Both the position numbers and the translations under genes were made by a program. The notes beneath the pieces are model-generated. The model was not told where the DNA came from and did no database searches. It saw only the letters and a list, made by a program, of their open reading frames with translations. From Bromus sterilis (Eukaryota > Streptophyta > Magnoliopsida > Poales > Poaceae), in contig OX465597.1 of NCBI GenBank assembly GCA_950022295.1, positions 59,941,016 to 60,005,015 on the forward strand: a DNA stretch of 64,000 nucleotides, in the 5' to 3' direction. Each line of letters begins with the position of its first letter. Position 1 is the stretch's first letter. This document shows, one piece after another, positions 1 to 12,101 of the stretch.

Positions 1-1151
1 TTCGCGAAGTTGCGCTTGCTGCCAAAGATTACGTCGAACTGCATTGTTCCGATGGAGGTGGCTGCTTCGCCCGGGACTACGTCGTATATTGTGGTTCCTG
101 ACTACTTCCAAACTGATTGTGGGATGAACATCTTGCGTAGAGTGCTGGCGAAGATTATATTTAGATTGCTGCCTCCATCCATGAAGATTCTGCCCATGTC
201 ATATCCTCCGATTTGGGCTTCAAGGACCAAGGGTGCATGCCCATGCCTTGGGACTGCGGGCGGGTGGTCGCTCTGTGAGAAAGTGATGCTGGTCTCCGCG
301 CTGTGCAATTTGTAGGTCTCTTTTATTTTTAGTTCTTCGGCTGCTTCGGTCTGCAGGTTGTAGGCATCTTGCTTTGCTTTCGAGGGTCTTCCTTCTTGGA
401 TCATGCAGATTCGTCCATGGGACGTGGGGTATTGCTCCTCTGCACTTTGTGCGGGCGACTGTGTGTTTCTTTGAGTGCGTTTGGCTTCACGCTGCCTCTC
501 CTCCTTTAGGCTGTTGGAGAGTTCGGCGAACAGGCGGCAATCTCCCATTGTGTGGCTTGCTCTGAGATGTCCTCGGCTGTCTTCAAAACAGTGGATCACG
601 CAGGGTCCTTCCAGTTGCTCTTTAGCTGTGAGTTTTCTGGAGCCGGCGTCTCTTCTTCTTCTTGAGATTTGAAAGGTCTATGAAGGGTCTTCTGCTCGAG
701 TTCTATCCCGTCGCTGAGTGATTGATTCCGGATGAAGTTGGCGAATTTGTCTGGCCTTCGATCCGGGTCGTATTATTCTCCGGTCTGGGTTTCAGAGTCG
801 CTGTCTTGGCGTGTGGTGGGAGTCCGGGCGGCGGCGGGTCGTCGACTGATGGGCGAGCCTTCGGTCACACGCCGCGAATCCTCAAGTGGGGTTCTCGAGT
901 AGCCTCCTTGTGCTTGCCTTCTGGGTCGTCGAGTTCTTTTCCATCGGTGATGGATCTGACAGTCGTCGAGGTGCTGGACTTGGTTCGGCTGCAGGCCGGG
1001 TGATCCTGATGGGGTGATGGAGATGCTTGCAGTGAACTTGAATCTCTCGAGCGGGCTAGATCTGGCTTTAGCCCTCGAGTCTTGATCTGTTGAGGTCGGG
1101 ACCGCCGAGATCGTGATTCCAACCTGCGTAGTTCCCACAGACGGTGCCAAT
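1..1151 (-). pseudogene. Gypsy gag-protease internal region, degraded
   Basis: Read on the minus strand, this follows directly from the LTR at 1152-1600. The segment just after the LTR (1151 down to 1134) reads ATTGGCACCGTCTGTGGG, the usual primer-binding-site position. The longest open stretch (599-102) has a zinc-knuckle-like tail (HTMGDC) and then a retropepsin-like motif, FMDGGSNLNII, typical of Ty3/Gypsy gag-pro polyproteins. A stop near position 101 breaks the frame, and similarity continues to position 1 in another frame. Only about 1 kb separates the primer-binding site from the protease, much less than a normal gag, so gag has a large internal deletion. Reverse transcriptase and integrase would lie left of the window. 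Confidence 0.7.
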
Positions 1152-1600
1152 TGACGGGGATCCACCCCGGAAAATCCCATGGTCAGGGACCCTGGGTTAG
1201 TCATAGAGATGGCACAGGTTGGACGATACTCGTCGGCTAACAGGAGAAGCACATCCTGCTCGATATTATCGTGTGAGGGGGCGATTACAATGGAGGCCAA
1301 GACGAGTTCTCGCAAGGCTAGGATGAGTAGATGCGTATTGATATTATCTCGACGTCTCCCCTCCCAGCCTTTATATATTAGGCCAGGTCTCGGGGAGTCC
1401 GTGCTAGGTTACAGTAGATGGTTTCCTAGTTCTAGTATTGCCTTGTGCGCCAAGTTGCACCTTCCATGTTAGTCGCGGACTCCTACGTCGGTGCCTGGTT
1501 GGGCCAATTGTGGGCTTGTCGCAGCTTCCCGGTGGGCCTTCTATCTTCACACGCACCAGGTAGTCTCACATGTAGGATTCGTGGGGTCACCCCCTCGTCA
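1152..1600 (-). repeat. 5' LTR (449 bp) of the Gypsy element at the left edge
   Basis: On the minus strand the segment opens TGACGAGGGGG and closes CCCCGTCA, so the ends are TG...CA with a short TGACG/CGTCA inverted repeat. A TATA-like TATATAAA (complement of 1371-1380) sits mid-LTR in the same orientation. The primer-binding site follows immediately at 1151. The partner LTR is outside the window, so the boundaries rest on the terminal motifs only. Confidence 0.7.
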
Positions 1601-2240
1601 GGCGGTCACGACGTTGGTGACGCCGGTGACATCGATTCCCTCCTTGGAGGCCTCGTCGAGGTCTCCTCGCACACCCTTCCCTCGCTCCCTTCTTTTGGCG
1701 AAAGCCTTGTTCCCCGTGTGGTCGGTGGCGGCGATTCATTGTCTTTTCCCTTCTTGGAGGCGTCGGATGGGGGATGCAGGTGTGAGGTGCCTCTCTTCCA
1801 AAGGACCAAAGGTGGCTCATGGTGGTTCGTGTTCATTTCACCTTGCGGTGTGATCTTCTTCGCCGGTCTTTGCGGTGCGTCTCTTGTTCTTGCTTGCGGC
1901 TCTTTGGTCTGGCTACGAGTTGGAGAGGTGGTGGAAGGAGGTGTTGATCCCAACGGCGTCTCGGGCTCATATTCCTCGTCATCAAGGTCACTAGTGTGCT
2001 TCCGTGCTCTTGGTGAGCATTATGTCGTTTGGCGGTTCGGCGCCCTTCGAGCCAGGGAGAGAGGCAGTAGCCTCTTCGACTGCATCGGCGGATGCCATGG
2101 TGTCCTCGATTGGGCGTTTGCGGAGTGGATCCGAATGCTTCTTCCGATGGTGGCGAATACTTCCCCGTTTTTCTCCTTTTCGTTTAGCTTGTTTAGCCAA
2201 TGGTTTGTAAGCTATCCAGCACCATGTATATTTTGCCATT
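1601..2240 (-). pseudogene. Gag-like remnant interrupted by the LTR at 1600
   Basis: Two overlapping minus-strand frames (2239-1991 and 1953-1606) encode a low-complexity, Pro/Ser/Lys-rich protein with acidic patches. There is an in-frame start near 2099 (MASADAVEEATASL). The composition resembles the N-terminal part of a grass Gypsy gag, but I see no zinc knuckle or enzyme motif. It stops exactly at the LTR border at 1600, so it is probably part of an older element into which the first one inserted. Its origin is uncertain. Confidence 0.3.
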
Positions 2241-3457
2241 TCTTCTTTTCACTTGTAAGCCGCTCTATGTATTCCTTGCCGGTTGATGGCTTTGTTAATT
2301 CAAAGTCGGACAAGTTTCGAGCCCCTCTCGGGCGTGGTCCTAGTCTTTTATCTCAAACTATATTCAGATTTTTTTTTAAAGTCATGTGTGTACATAGAAA
2401 TGGTTCGCCTATGAAATTTTCATGGCATATTTGAGTGAAGTTCATATATGAAAAAATATATATTTATGTGTTGAAAGTTAATGTATTTTTTAAATCATGC
2501 ATTTTATAAAACTTGTTCATATGTGTGTAAATATATATCTCATATACCTTCCTCGCATTGGAAGTCTTGAAAAAATGTTCGAGTATAAACGTAAGTAAAA
2601 ATAACAAACATAAATTAAGAGAAAGTAACATATGGAGAGAAACGTTTAAGAGAAAGGGCAACTCAACTTGATTATTTTTATTTGGATTAGGAAGCCAGTA
2701 GATGCTAGGTATACTTATTTTAGGGGATCAAAACTTGAGAAAGTTTGTACAAAAATATAACTCAGAAACAGGTCCAGGAAGCTAGGACAGTGTCGCAGTG
2801 GTCCACCACAACTGTTTCTAGCCCTAGACTGACACAAGAAAGTCAACACTCGGAACGCCACAACTTTGATTAAATAAAAACCTAACACCATAGCCTGTTA
2901 ATAAAGCTGGCAGCATGGGCCCATATGGCAGTGAATCAGAATATTAGATGGCCTTAGGGAGCTTACATTCATCCACGCATAAACCATGTAGAGATTCGTG
3001 AGAAATTTTTATTAGTAAACACTTAAAAAATCATGAACAATTTTGAACTCACGAACATCTTTCAATTTCAGAAACTTTTTGAATACATTTTTAAAAAATA
3101 TGAACATTTGTCGAATTAAACTTTTTTGTATTCGTGAAAATACTTTACAACTCAAGTTATTTTAAAATTGTAGAACATATTCAATCTTGTGTTTTTTTTA
3201 AACACAAATATTTTTTAATTCATAATTTTGTTAAAAGAAACACAAATATTTTATTGAATTCGCAAACAAATATTATTCATGAACATTTTTTAAGTTTACA
3301 ACATTTCCAAAAATCATGATTATTTTTTCAAAAACAACAATCAATTTTATTAATGTCTATTTCTTAATTTGCAAATATTTAATGTATTTGTGTTTTTTTC
3401 AAAATTGCAAACATGTTTAGAAATTTTGTTAAAATGAAAAGAAAAAAAATGAAAATC
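2241..3457. other. AT-rich repetitive DNA, no gene seen
   Basis: No coding potential beyond short chance frames. Between about 3000 and 3450 there are many degenerate copies of a motif like GAACATTTTTTAA or TTCATGAACA, a low-complexity pattern common in Triticeae transposon interiors. Element B inserts at 3458. No terminal motif that would identify the host element was found. Confidence 0.5.
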
Positions 3458-6299
3458 TGTTGTCAATAGTTTTTGGCACAACCATAAACGTATATAAGAT
3501 GACCCCTAATGAGGAAGTGGTGTACATGAAAAAGTTCTGTATTATCGACACGAACACCTTTCAAGTTTGGGTTATTATCATCCGATGTCTTCTCAAGGAC
3601 CGAAGATGTGCTTGAAGTACTTAAATTTTATAATCTTAGTACTATTCGGCCTTTTACGCCTTTAAGTTGGTCCCATATGGGAAAGTGCTCTACATGAATT
3701 GTCTTCGTCTTGTCGAGACGATCTTTCGATATTTGAATCATCTCAATTCGAGTTCGTATGCAAAAGTTAGAGCCACTATAATGCATAACTATCAAGAGCA
3801 AAAAATTGACACCCGAAGTCAGATACTTATGAAATTGATGGAAAACGTGAATAATCCGGCCTTTAAAATGGTCTTGGATAAAAAAATGTTCAACAGGAAA
3901 GTTCTTTGTCTTGTTAAGGCGAACAATTTTGTGTTTTGAGTTTTTCCATCCGAGGACATATGTAGCTTGCGAATTCCAAAACATGACGCCCTCGACAAGA
4001 CACTCACGCAACCAATGTCTAATGAAAAGCGTGAGAAATTAGGCCCTGAAGATGGATCCGAGTCAAAAAGACGTTCAACATGAAAGTTCTTCGTCTCATC
4101 AAGGGCTACAACTTTGATGTTTACAGTTTTTCCATCCGAGGTAGTATGCGGCATCGCATACCAAAAACCGAACTACTATTTTGGAACCACCTATAATCCG
4201 AGTTTGGTTAGGTTTGAAAAGATTTGGACGGGGTTTGGAGTCCTTTTCTTGTATAGAAAGTCCAGCCGCCTCATATATAGATGAAGGTGATGGCCGATTG
4301 AACAACACACAATCAAACAAACACATCTACAATTTTTACCCTACTTTTATCTCTCTCATGTGTTCTTGCTCTTTCTCGTTCTTCATGAAGGGAAGCGATC
4401 CTTGAGTTTCTAGGGGCAAGCGAATAGACCTAGGGAAGCTGATGTGCGAGATGATGATAATGGTTTCTCCCCCTTCGTTGGTTACCTGAAGTGGAAGGTG
4501 AGATGTAGGATAGCAGCAAATTTTCCTCAGTGAAGATACCGAGTTGAGTATCGAACCAGTAGGACTCCGATAGTGATAAGTAGGTGGTGAAGCGAGCAAC
4601 ACGCCGTTTGAGATATTGCTCTCTTAACCTGGACCTGCACATAGAAACAAATAACTTTGCTCCCAATGAAGTTCAAAGAGGTTGTCAATCTCTCCGGTCT
4701 TGTTGTTTACAAAGGATCAAACGCAAGGGATAATAAAAATGGTGATAGCAGCTAGAAAGTAAAAGTAGGAAAATAAATGAGCGTGTAAACAGTGATGAGA
4801 ATATGGAACGGGGTCCCGTGATGTCCACTAGTGATGTCTCTCTCCCAAAAGACGATAAAACTGCTATGCGAGGTAAAAAATCACAGGTGGGCAATTGACA
4901 GGATTAAAAACGCACCGCAATGCTAACTATGCTACAAAGAAAGGACGAGGCTCAAAAGCATGGGCGGTACGCCAAAATAAGTAGAACGAAATCTAACTGC
5001 ATCTACTACTAATCATCCACCTTGAGATATCTATCCAGAACATCTCGCTGGTATTAAGTTGCGAGCCCCACCAAAAGTGTAAACCCAAAGCAATAGAAAA
5101 CTGCATTAAAAAGAACCTTGCGTGAAGTAAACAATCCTTGCAACCGCGGTTACAAGCACCTTTGTTTTCCCCTTTGTGGCAACAACACATCCCCTAGACT
5201 CATGTTTCTGTCACTCAAGAGTGTCATCGGGGGGGGCATGAAACCACAATCGAGCATAACGTTCCATCTTGGAGTCACTACCTACTACTTGGGCAAAGCA
5301 AATAAACAACAACGGAGAACATGCAATAATTACTTACGAAGAAAAATATAAAAGATAAGAACCAAATATATTAATCAATCACAATCTGAACATAGTCTCA
5401 TAATCCATCAGATCCCGGCAAACTTAGCATAGCAACATCAGAAAATTACATATGTGCCTCGATCATGTAGGGAAGCTCACGAGGTATAAACCATGAAGAA
5501 CAAAGAGGGGAGGAGAACATCACATAGCTACTGATCACGGACCGATGGTCAAAGGGAAACTACTCACGGCATATCCGAGAAGCGTCCATGGTGGAGGGAA
5601 AGCTCCCGGAGGTCAATCCTCCCTCCGGCAGGGTGCCAGGAAGAGGGTTGTTGGCGCTCCCGATCTTGAAAGTGCGACGGCGGTGGAACAGAGGCGAGAT
5701 CACGAAAAGGGGTTCTGTCTTCGGAGGTTCCGCGTCACGGGGTATACATAGATGAAGGGGGACAGCCAGGGGGGCCACGAGGGGTCCACGCTCCCCCCTG
5801 GCGCGACCAAGCCCTAGGTCACGCCAGTTGGCCTCCTGGGTACCTGGTGGTGGCCCTCTGGCCCCACTTTTGTGATTCCAGAAGTTTCCGTTGTGCTGAT
5901 TTTTTATCCAATTTTCCCAAATTTTTGGAGCATTTTTAATATGGGGGAAACGTAAAATAGAAAAACATCAGAAAAAAGGAACTGGCACTGTGGGGCACTG
6001 AGTTAATAAGTTAGTCCAAATATGATCCAAAGTGTATGAACGTGTATCTAGATCATAGCAATATCACACAATACATGCATGGAGCAAGCAGAAATTATAG
6101 ATACCTTTGGGACGTATCAGCAGCCCATAGTCATCGTGCGTCCAGGCAAGGTCTCTCCCAGCCATGTGGGGTTTCGGATCTTCAAAAGCGCCCACCGGAT
6201 TGCTTGCGTACCACGCATCCGTACGGGTCTCCTTCGATGTGAGTTGTTGTGCATCATGCCCAGCGTCCAGGGTACACGTGACGTGTTTGTGTGTCAACA
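3458..6299 (+). repeat. 5' LTR of element B, split by a solo LTR
   Basis: Positions 3458-4439 and 6120-6299 together match the 3' LTR 17007-18175 along their length. The matching includes the ACCTAGGG...CCATAG stretch where the break occurs. The 3' LTR is uninterrupted at that place (near 17990-18005), which proves that 4440-6119 is an insertion. Confidence 0.85.
4440..6119 (-). repeat. Solo LTR (1680 bp) of the A2 family
   Basis: On the minus strand it starts TGATACGTCCCAAAGGTATC and ends near ...GCACATCA. It is the same length as, and collinear with, the LTR at 52174-53853. It is flanked by GAAGC (4435-4439) and GCAGC (6120-6124), a 5-bp target duplication with one change. No internal domain is attached, so it is the product of LTR-LTR recombination. 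A TATA-like element lies at about 5741-5750, with a GC-rich block at 5765-5850 upstream of it. Confidence 0.85.
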
Positions 6300-6323
6300 C
6301 ACTTTTTGGCGACTCCATTAGGG

Positions 6324-6834
6324 ATGAAAGATCAAGAATCATCATCGACAATGTATAATCAACCCAAGCCCTCAGAAGTTAACGTCGTTATCATCATTAA
6401 GTCTGATCTTGATGAGCTATTGGAGGAACATCGCCAACCCTATGAAGCACTCAAAATCAGTGTGAGGAGGCTTATGAGGCACTCAAGAAGCAGCGTGAGG
6501 AGGAGGATTTGCATTCTTTTCTAGCGAATTCCAAGAAGGACCGCCAAGGTAACATCACTCCGATTGGAGAAATCAGCACCCCCCCTCGATGACAAACTAG
6601 ATGAAATCACTATGAGTATTTTTTTTCTAGTTAGCAACTTGCTGTGATTGAAGGTCTTGTTAGTAGGGTCAATGATATGATGTATAACGTATTCATGGAA
6701 AATACTAATACTTAGAAAAATATGCCTTCATCATCTAGTGGTAATGTTGGTGTATCTGTTAGCACAAAAAAACCTAATCCAACTTTACCTATTTCATCGG
6801 CACCTCCCATGCAACAACGTTACAATTTACCGAT
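6324..6834 (+). pseudogene. Element B gag, N-terminal part
   Basis: The frame opens at ATG 6324, directly after the primer-binding site. It encodes a hydrophilic Lys/Glu-rich N-terminus (MKDQESSSTMYNQPK). A frameshift around 6465 and a stop near 6715 break it. The coding sense resumes exactly on the far side of A1 at 13691, because the insertion split a codon context at the CCGAT target. No enzymatic motif occurs in this part. Confidence 0.6.
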
Positions 6835-8422
6835 TGATACGTCCCAAACGTATCTACAATTTCTGCTTGCTCCATGCATGATTTGTGTGACTTTGCCATG
6901 TTTTGATTACACTTTCATATCTTTTTATAACATATTTTGGAACTAACCTATTAATGGTTGCAAGAGTGCACAAGTTCTTGTTTTTGTACTTTATGTGTAG
7001 GAATTACTTGGATAAAGGAAAAATCACAAAAAGGAGCCTTGTAGGAGTTGGACTCTAACTCTCCCAAAATCTGTTCCCACCAGACAGGTTTTAAAGATCG
7101 TCTTGGAAACGCTAGAAGACGGCCTCAAACGGAAAGACTTAGAACTAGAAAGTTGCAGGGAATTTTTTTTCCGGTGGATTTAGACATAAAATTCGGCCCA
7201 ATCGGAGTTCGGATGCTTCCAGAAACCCCAAAATACAAAAGACATAATCTGGATGACGGGAATCCGAGAGTCTATATAAAGAGAGGAAACCTAGGTCAAA
7301 GGGCACCATGAAAATTCCTTCCCCTTGGCAACCGTCTTGAGGGGGAGATCAACCTCCACAGCAGCACCATCTCCAAGGAAAAAGAAAGGGCCAAGGGCCG
7401 CTGCCCCCAAGGGCCGTGGCCACCGCCGTGGTCGTGGGTGCCGCCGTTGCCGTCTCCTTCATCTTCTCCAGGCTGCACCTCTTCATCAACAACTCTCTCT
7501 CACTCACCATGTCCATGTGTGAGTATTTCCCCCTTGGGGCTAAGGCTTGTATCTTGATCTATGTGGTTTCTCTCTCTCCCATGATGTGATCTTCGTTGTG
7601 ATCATAGGCTATGTTAATCTAGGGTGATTTCATGATATTTCCCCTTCCTCTATGTATTGGATTGATGTACTCAATTGATCTTATCTAGTATAATCCCCGA
7701 GACCAAGGTGACAGCGGTCTATTGGACATGGGTTAGAAGAATATTTTCATGAGTTATTTCCTCTTTTGTGTGTTGATTGAAGATTGAGAGTCTCTTGGTG
7801 CTTGTCTTTGACTATCCTTGAGATATGTTGTGGTGATTGTGGTACTCTCTTTGGATGGCCGTGGTGACATTTGGAAATCCATAGATTGAGAACTACGAAC
7901 TTTGAGGTGTGCTTTTGTAGCCCTACATAATTCTCATCCTCTCTTGACCACACAGGAATGATCTCCGATTGCGTCTCCATTGCATGTTTTATGGGAAATA
8001 TCATGTGATTAGACTATGTTAATGTTGTTGGGAGTTGCCACTAGTGAAAGTATGAAGCATAGGCCTTGTTTCCACCATTGCAATACCATTTGTGCTCACG
8101 TTTACCCCTTGTTTCTTTGCTGCATTTTTTATTACAGATTTATATTACCTTGCTTTGCCACACCTATCACCCATATTTTACCATCTCTTCGCCGAACTAG
8201 TGCACCTATACAACTCCTAGTTGTATTAGTTGTGTTGGGGACACAAGAGACTTCTTGTTTCTTAATTGCAGGGTTGCTTGAGAGAGACCATCTTCAACCT
8301 CTACTTACCTGAGTTCGATAAACCTTAGGTCGTCCACTTGAGGAAAATTGCTGCTGTCCTACAAACCTCTGCGCTTGGAGGCCCAACATAGTGTACAAGA
8401 ATAGAAGCGTGCGTAGACATCA
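6835..8422 (+). repeat. 5' LTR of A1
   Basis: It runs TGATACG...GACATCA. A TATA box TATATAAA at 7273-7280 is followed by a transcript-leader-like region rich in GCC/CCG triplets (7380-7470). Position 8422 is followed by the leader AGCTATTTC and the primer-binding site. Confidence 0.9.
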
Positions 8423-8530
8423 AGCTATTTCTGGCGCCGTTGCCGGGGAGGTGAGTGCTTGAAGGTATATCTTTAGATTCTGAAATTAAATCTTTTCGTT
8501 TCTTGTTTTTATTTGCACTAGTTAGGCTTT

Positions 8531-9292
8531 ATGGAAAACAACAAAAAAAATATGAGAGAGCTTTATGAGCTCTACCTTGAGTTGGGACATGAAGTGTTTG
8601 AAGAGAAAATCAAAAAGCCTATGGAGCTTTATTATTTGCATAACACTCATGATAGTAGTAATGTTATTTGCATGTCTTTTTTGAATACTTTTGATGCTAA
8701 TGATATGCAAAGCTATAAGCTTGGGGATGCTACGTTTTATGAAGATGATCTTTTTAGCCCCCCAAATTTTGATGAGGAAATTTATTTTTATGATACTTTG
8801 CCTCCTATCTATGATGATTATTGTGATGACAGTTATGCTATAAAGAATAAATTTTTGCAAGTGTATCAAGATAAGAATGATTCATGTGATAGCTATTTTC
8901 TTGAGTTTGCTCCCACTATTACTAATGAGAAGGAGTTTTCTTATGTGGGCAGTAAAAAAAATTCTATGCTTGTGGATCATGATAAGAAAGTTTTATGTGA
9001 TACTTATATTGTTGAGTTTATTCATGATCCCACTGAAAATTATTATGAGAGGGGAACATATGCTTATAAATATTTCAATAATATCAAGTTCCCTCTCTTT
9101 ATGTTGAAGGTTTTGAAGCTGCACTTGTTTTGCCTTCCTATGCTTATTGCTTTGTGCTTCAATGAATTATTCTACTGCAATATTCCTATGCATAGGAAAC
9201 ATTTTAGGCTTAAATGTGTTTCGTATTTGCTTCTTGATGCTCTCTTTTGTTCTTCAACTCTTATTCCTACGAGAGCATCATTAAAATCTTAA
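8531..9292 (+). CDS. Orphan ORF of a non-autonomous LTR retrotransposon (253 aa)
   Basis: The start codon at 8531 lies 81 bp after the primer-binding site, the position normally occupied by gag. The protein is acidic and very rich in Asp, Tyr and Phe in its first 180 residues (for example DLFSPPNFDEEIYFYD). It ends with a hydrophobic stretch (about residues 190-215, FPLFMLKVLKLHLFCLPMLI) that could be a membrane segment. It contains no zinc knuckle, protease or polymerase motif. I recall similar frames in other Triticeae non-autonomous Gypsy families, which suggests it is retained by selection, but I know of no assigned function. Codon use is AT-biased, unlike the host genes at 30-41 kb. It is not a host gene, because it lies wholly inside A1. 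Confidence 0.6.
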   Translation: MENNKKNMRELYELYLELGHEVFEEKIKKPMELYYLHNTHDSSNVICMSFLNTFDANDMQSYKLGDATFYEDDLFSPPNFDEEIYFYDTLPPIYDDYCDDSYAIKNKFLQVYQDKNDSCDSYFLEFAPTITNEKEFSYVGSKKNSMLVDHDKKVLCDTYIVEFIHDPTENYYERGTYAYKYFNNIKFPLFMLKVLKLHLFCLPMLIALCFNELFYCNIPMHRKHFRLKCVSYLLLDALFCSSTLIPTRASLKS

Positions 9293-9839
9293 GCCTAGCT
9301 AATGGCTTTAAAGAAGCGCTTTAGGCTTTCCTTTTTATTTTCCTTCTGTTTTTAGCGGTCTTGATGATTTTTACTACTGTAGCAACATCATTGTATCTTT
9401 ATTTTCAAGATTTGTGCCAAGTTATAGCCTCATATGACAAGGGAAGTGAAAGTTGTGACATGCTGTCCAGAAAACAGATTCTGTCCTCGTGACTAGAAAA
9501 ATCAAAGAAAAATACCAGTTCATCTTTTTGAGCTGAAATTTTTACACAACATGCTTTATACAATTACGGAACTTTCGTATGTTGTGAGTTTTTTGATTTG
9601 CATTGAAGAAGTACCCCTAAAAAAATTCTTTACTACCTGTTGTTCTGTTTTTCACAGATTCTGCCACGTTTTGTCTCTCCTAACTTTTGCAAACCTTAAG
9701 CTTGCTTTTTCTTTGAAAAAACCTTGGAAATCTTGAGAAACAGTAGCTCTTCAAGAATATCCTTATTTCCAGTAGGAAAAATTATTTTATTATGGGTACT
9801 AACCTCGCTAATCCGATTATGATGAGTTATGTATGAAGG

Positions 9840-9995
9840 GAGTTTTCAAGTGTGCGAGGGAAGATGATGAAAGAAGATTCAGGAGTGTCAAGCGCTCAAG
9901 CTTGGGGATGCCCCCATGCATCCCCAACAAATATTCAAGGAGACTCAAGCGTCTAAGCTTGGGGATGTCCCCGTGTATCCCCTTCTCCATCAACA
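9840..9995 (+). repeat. Twin hairpin motif in the A1 internal domain
   Basis: Two copies of a unit, roughly AAGC(T/G)..CTAAGCTTGGGGATG, lie about 60 bp apart (starting near 9898 and 9954). Each is followed by a short inverted repeat: the first pairs TTGGGGATGC with GCATCCCCAA around a 6-base loop. AAGCTTGGGGATG also resembles the polypurine tract just before the 3' LTRs of A1 and A2. The same twin structure is present in A2 at 56039-56135. Confidence 0.6.
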
Positions 9996-12101
9996 ATCAT
10001 CAGTTCGTCCTTCGTCTCATTATATTTTTATCACTTCATGCGTTATGTGCTATGCTTGAAGCGTCTCGCTCTTAGGTTTTATTTTTAGTTTTCTTTAGCT
10101 TTGCTTGCTGTTCATAACAAGTTAGATCCCGTCTTACTTTGTGTGGGAGAGAAACACGCTCCACTTTCAAAATCTTGAACACATCATATGATTCTTCATT
10201 CCTATCTTTTTGCTATTATGTGTTCTTTATCTTTTCGTAGCTACTGTCATGTTTAGTTTTAGTTTTAGTTTGTCTTTAGCAAGAGCCTTGGCTTTTGTTT
10301 AGTTTTTTGCTGGAACTCTCTTTAGTTTTCATGTTTATCTTGTTAAGAGAGTTGGTTGTTGCATTAAGTTGTGTCTTGTCTTGAAAGTAGGTAATTGAGG
10401 TTGCTATTTAATTTTAGTAGTAACTTGCAATGGTTTTGAGGTATTGATGTGAGTAATGTTTGAACTTTTGGTGTCAAGAGCTCTAGCCTATTAGTGATAG
10501 GTGTCGTATTTTGGGCAATCCGTGTCTATTTTCAAAAACCTACAAAACTAGTTGAGAACTCTAGCTACTATATGGATCACTAATCTTTGGAGGGATCGGA
10601 TATTAGAGTACACTCACGTACCATGAGTCGAGGATGCGCAAGGATAACCAAACCCCCATACACTCCTCCTCGGGGTACTTGTCTCTTTGTGAACCTCCTT
10701 ATTAGATTGAGAGTTACCGATAATAAGTGCATGAGTTCTTCGGACTAATGTAAGTATTGAAAGTTGACACTTCCACCTCCTCATATTTGCTAGCCTCTCC
10801 TGTGTCGTGCATTGCCTTCTTCTCACTCCGAGAGTTGGCGTCCACCTTCGCCGGTACATCCAAACCCTTGGCATGATACGCTCTGTCATCATAAACCTCC
10901 TTATATCTTTCCTCAAAACATCCACCATACCTACATATCAAGGAATTTCCATATCCTTTCCGAGATACATTGCCATTCAACATCCACCTCTTCATGACTT
11001 GATCTTCATGTCATACATGTTCCTGCTACACTGGCAGCGGCATACATTGCATACATCATGATAGCTACATCTTCTTTATGATTTGAGTACCTTTGTAAAG
11101 TGTGAAAGATCTTCTATACCCTCTTGTAAATTAGAGTGTTGCCCTTAAGTGAGGAAAAGATCCCAAAGTGGACAAATCAAAAGATCCCAAAGAGGACAAA
11201 TGAGAGTTAAATAGAAAGAGCCATTGAGGCCACACAAAAATACAAAAAAATAGGAAAAAGAGAAAAAGAAAATAAAAAAGAGAGAAAGGGGCAACACTAC
11301 TATCCTTTTGAAAGATCCACACTAGTACTCCCTCTTATCCTTGTACTCCATAGAGATGATCATACATGCATATAGCTATGTGGGGATCTTCACGTTAGAA
11401 CTTGGCTTGCTTATTCCAAGGATGACCCTCCTCAGACGAGCTCTAGGTCTTCATGAGAAAACAAGTTTGATGCACCACCACTAGTTCCATTGGAGAGCTT
11501 TTCTTAGCTCATGTGTGCATCCGTTGCATGGAAATCCCTACTCCTCACATCATATCTATCATATGGCCTTCTCTCGCCTATGATTGTCCTCATTGATGTG
11601 AGCCTTTCACACCTTTTTGTCTTCCTCCTCCACCTTCTTTATGTTTCGCCTTTTAGGTGTCAACTTTCTTGCTCACGCTCATCCATTGCATGAGTGCTCA
11701 AAATATCGAAAGGGAGTGGATCAGTTTGACTTGTACCTGGCTAGTGGTCTGGGGATGAGTCAAGATAAGATTCCAAAGAAGACCAAGTGTGAAGCTTTAG
11801 TAGATTGAGTTCTCAACACAAAAATACTTTTTTCTCGTATATCCCTATCCCCTTTCTTGCACGCAAACACCATTTGGAGACATTCGAGTCACGGACAGCG
11901 AGAGCTCTTGCACCTTTATGTTCTTATGTTGCTTGTTTCAATGCTAATATAGACTCTTGCCTGTTATGACTTGAATTGAATTACATGCTTTGATTGCTTT
12001 ACTTAAAAGTCCTTATATGGTTGTGTGGCATGTCACCACAGAAATTATGCTTGTTATCATTTTCCTACTCGAGGACGAGCAGGAATTAAGCTTGAGGATG
12101 T
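9996..12101 (+). other. A1 non-coding internal domain
   Basis: No frame longer than about 105 codons and no recognisable protein motif. The stretch is collinear with 53854-56000 of A2 (opposite strand), including pyrimidine-rich segments. The conservation is therefore of RNA or DNA sequence rather than protein. It ends with the purine-rich AAGCTTGAGGATGT directly before the 3' LTR. Confidence 0.6.

Noticed and set aside
1445..2434. 329-codon plus-strand ORF as a gene
   Set aside because: It spans the LTR border at 1600, is antisense to gag-like debris, and is biased in composition with no domain.
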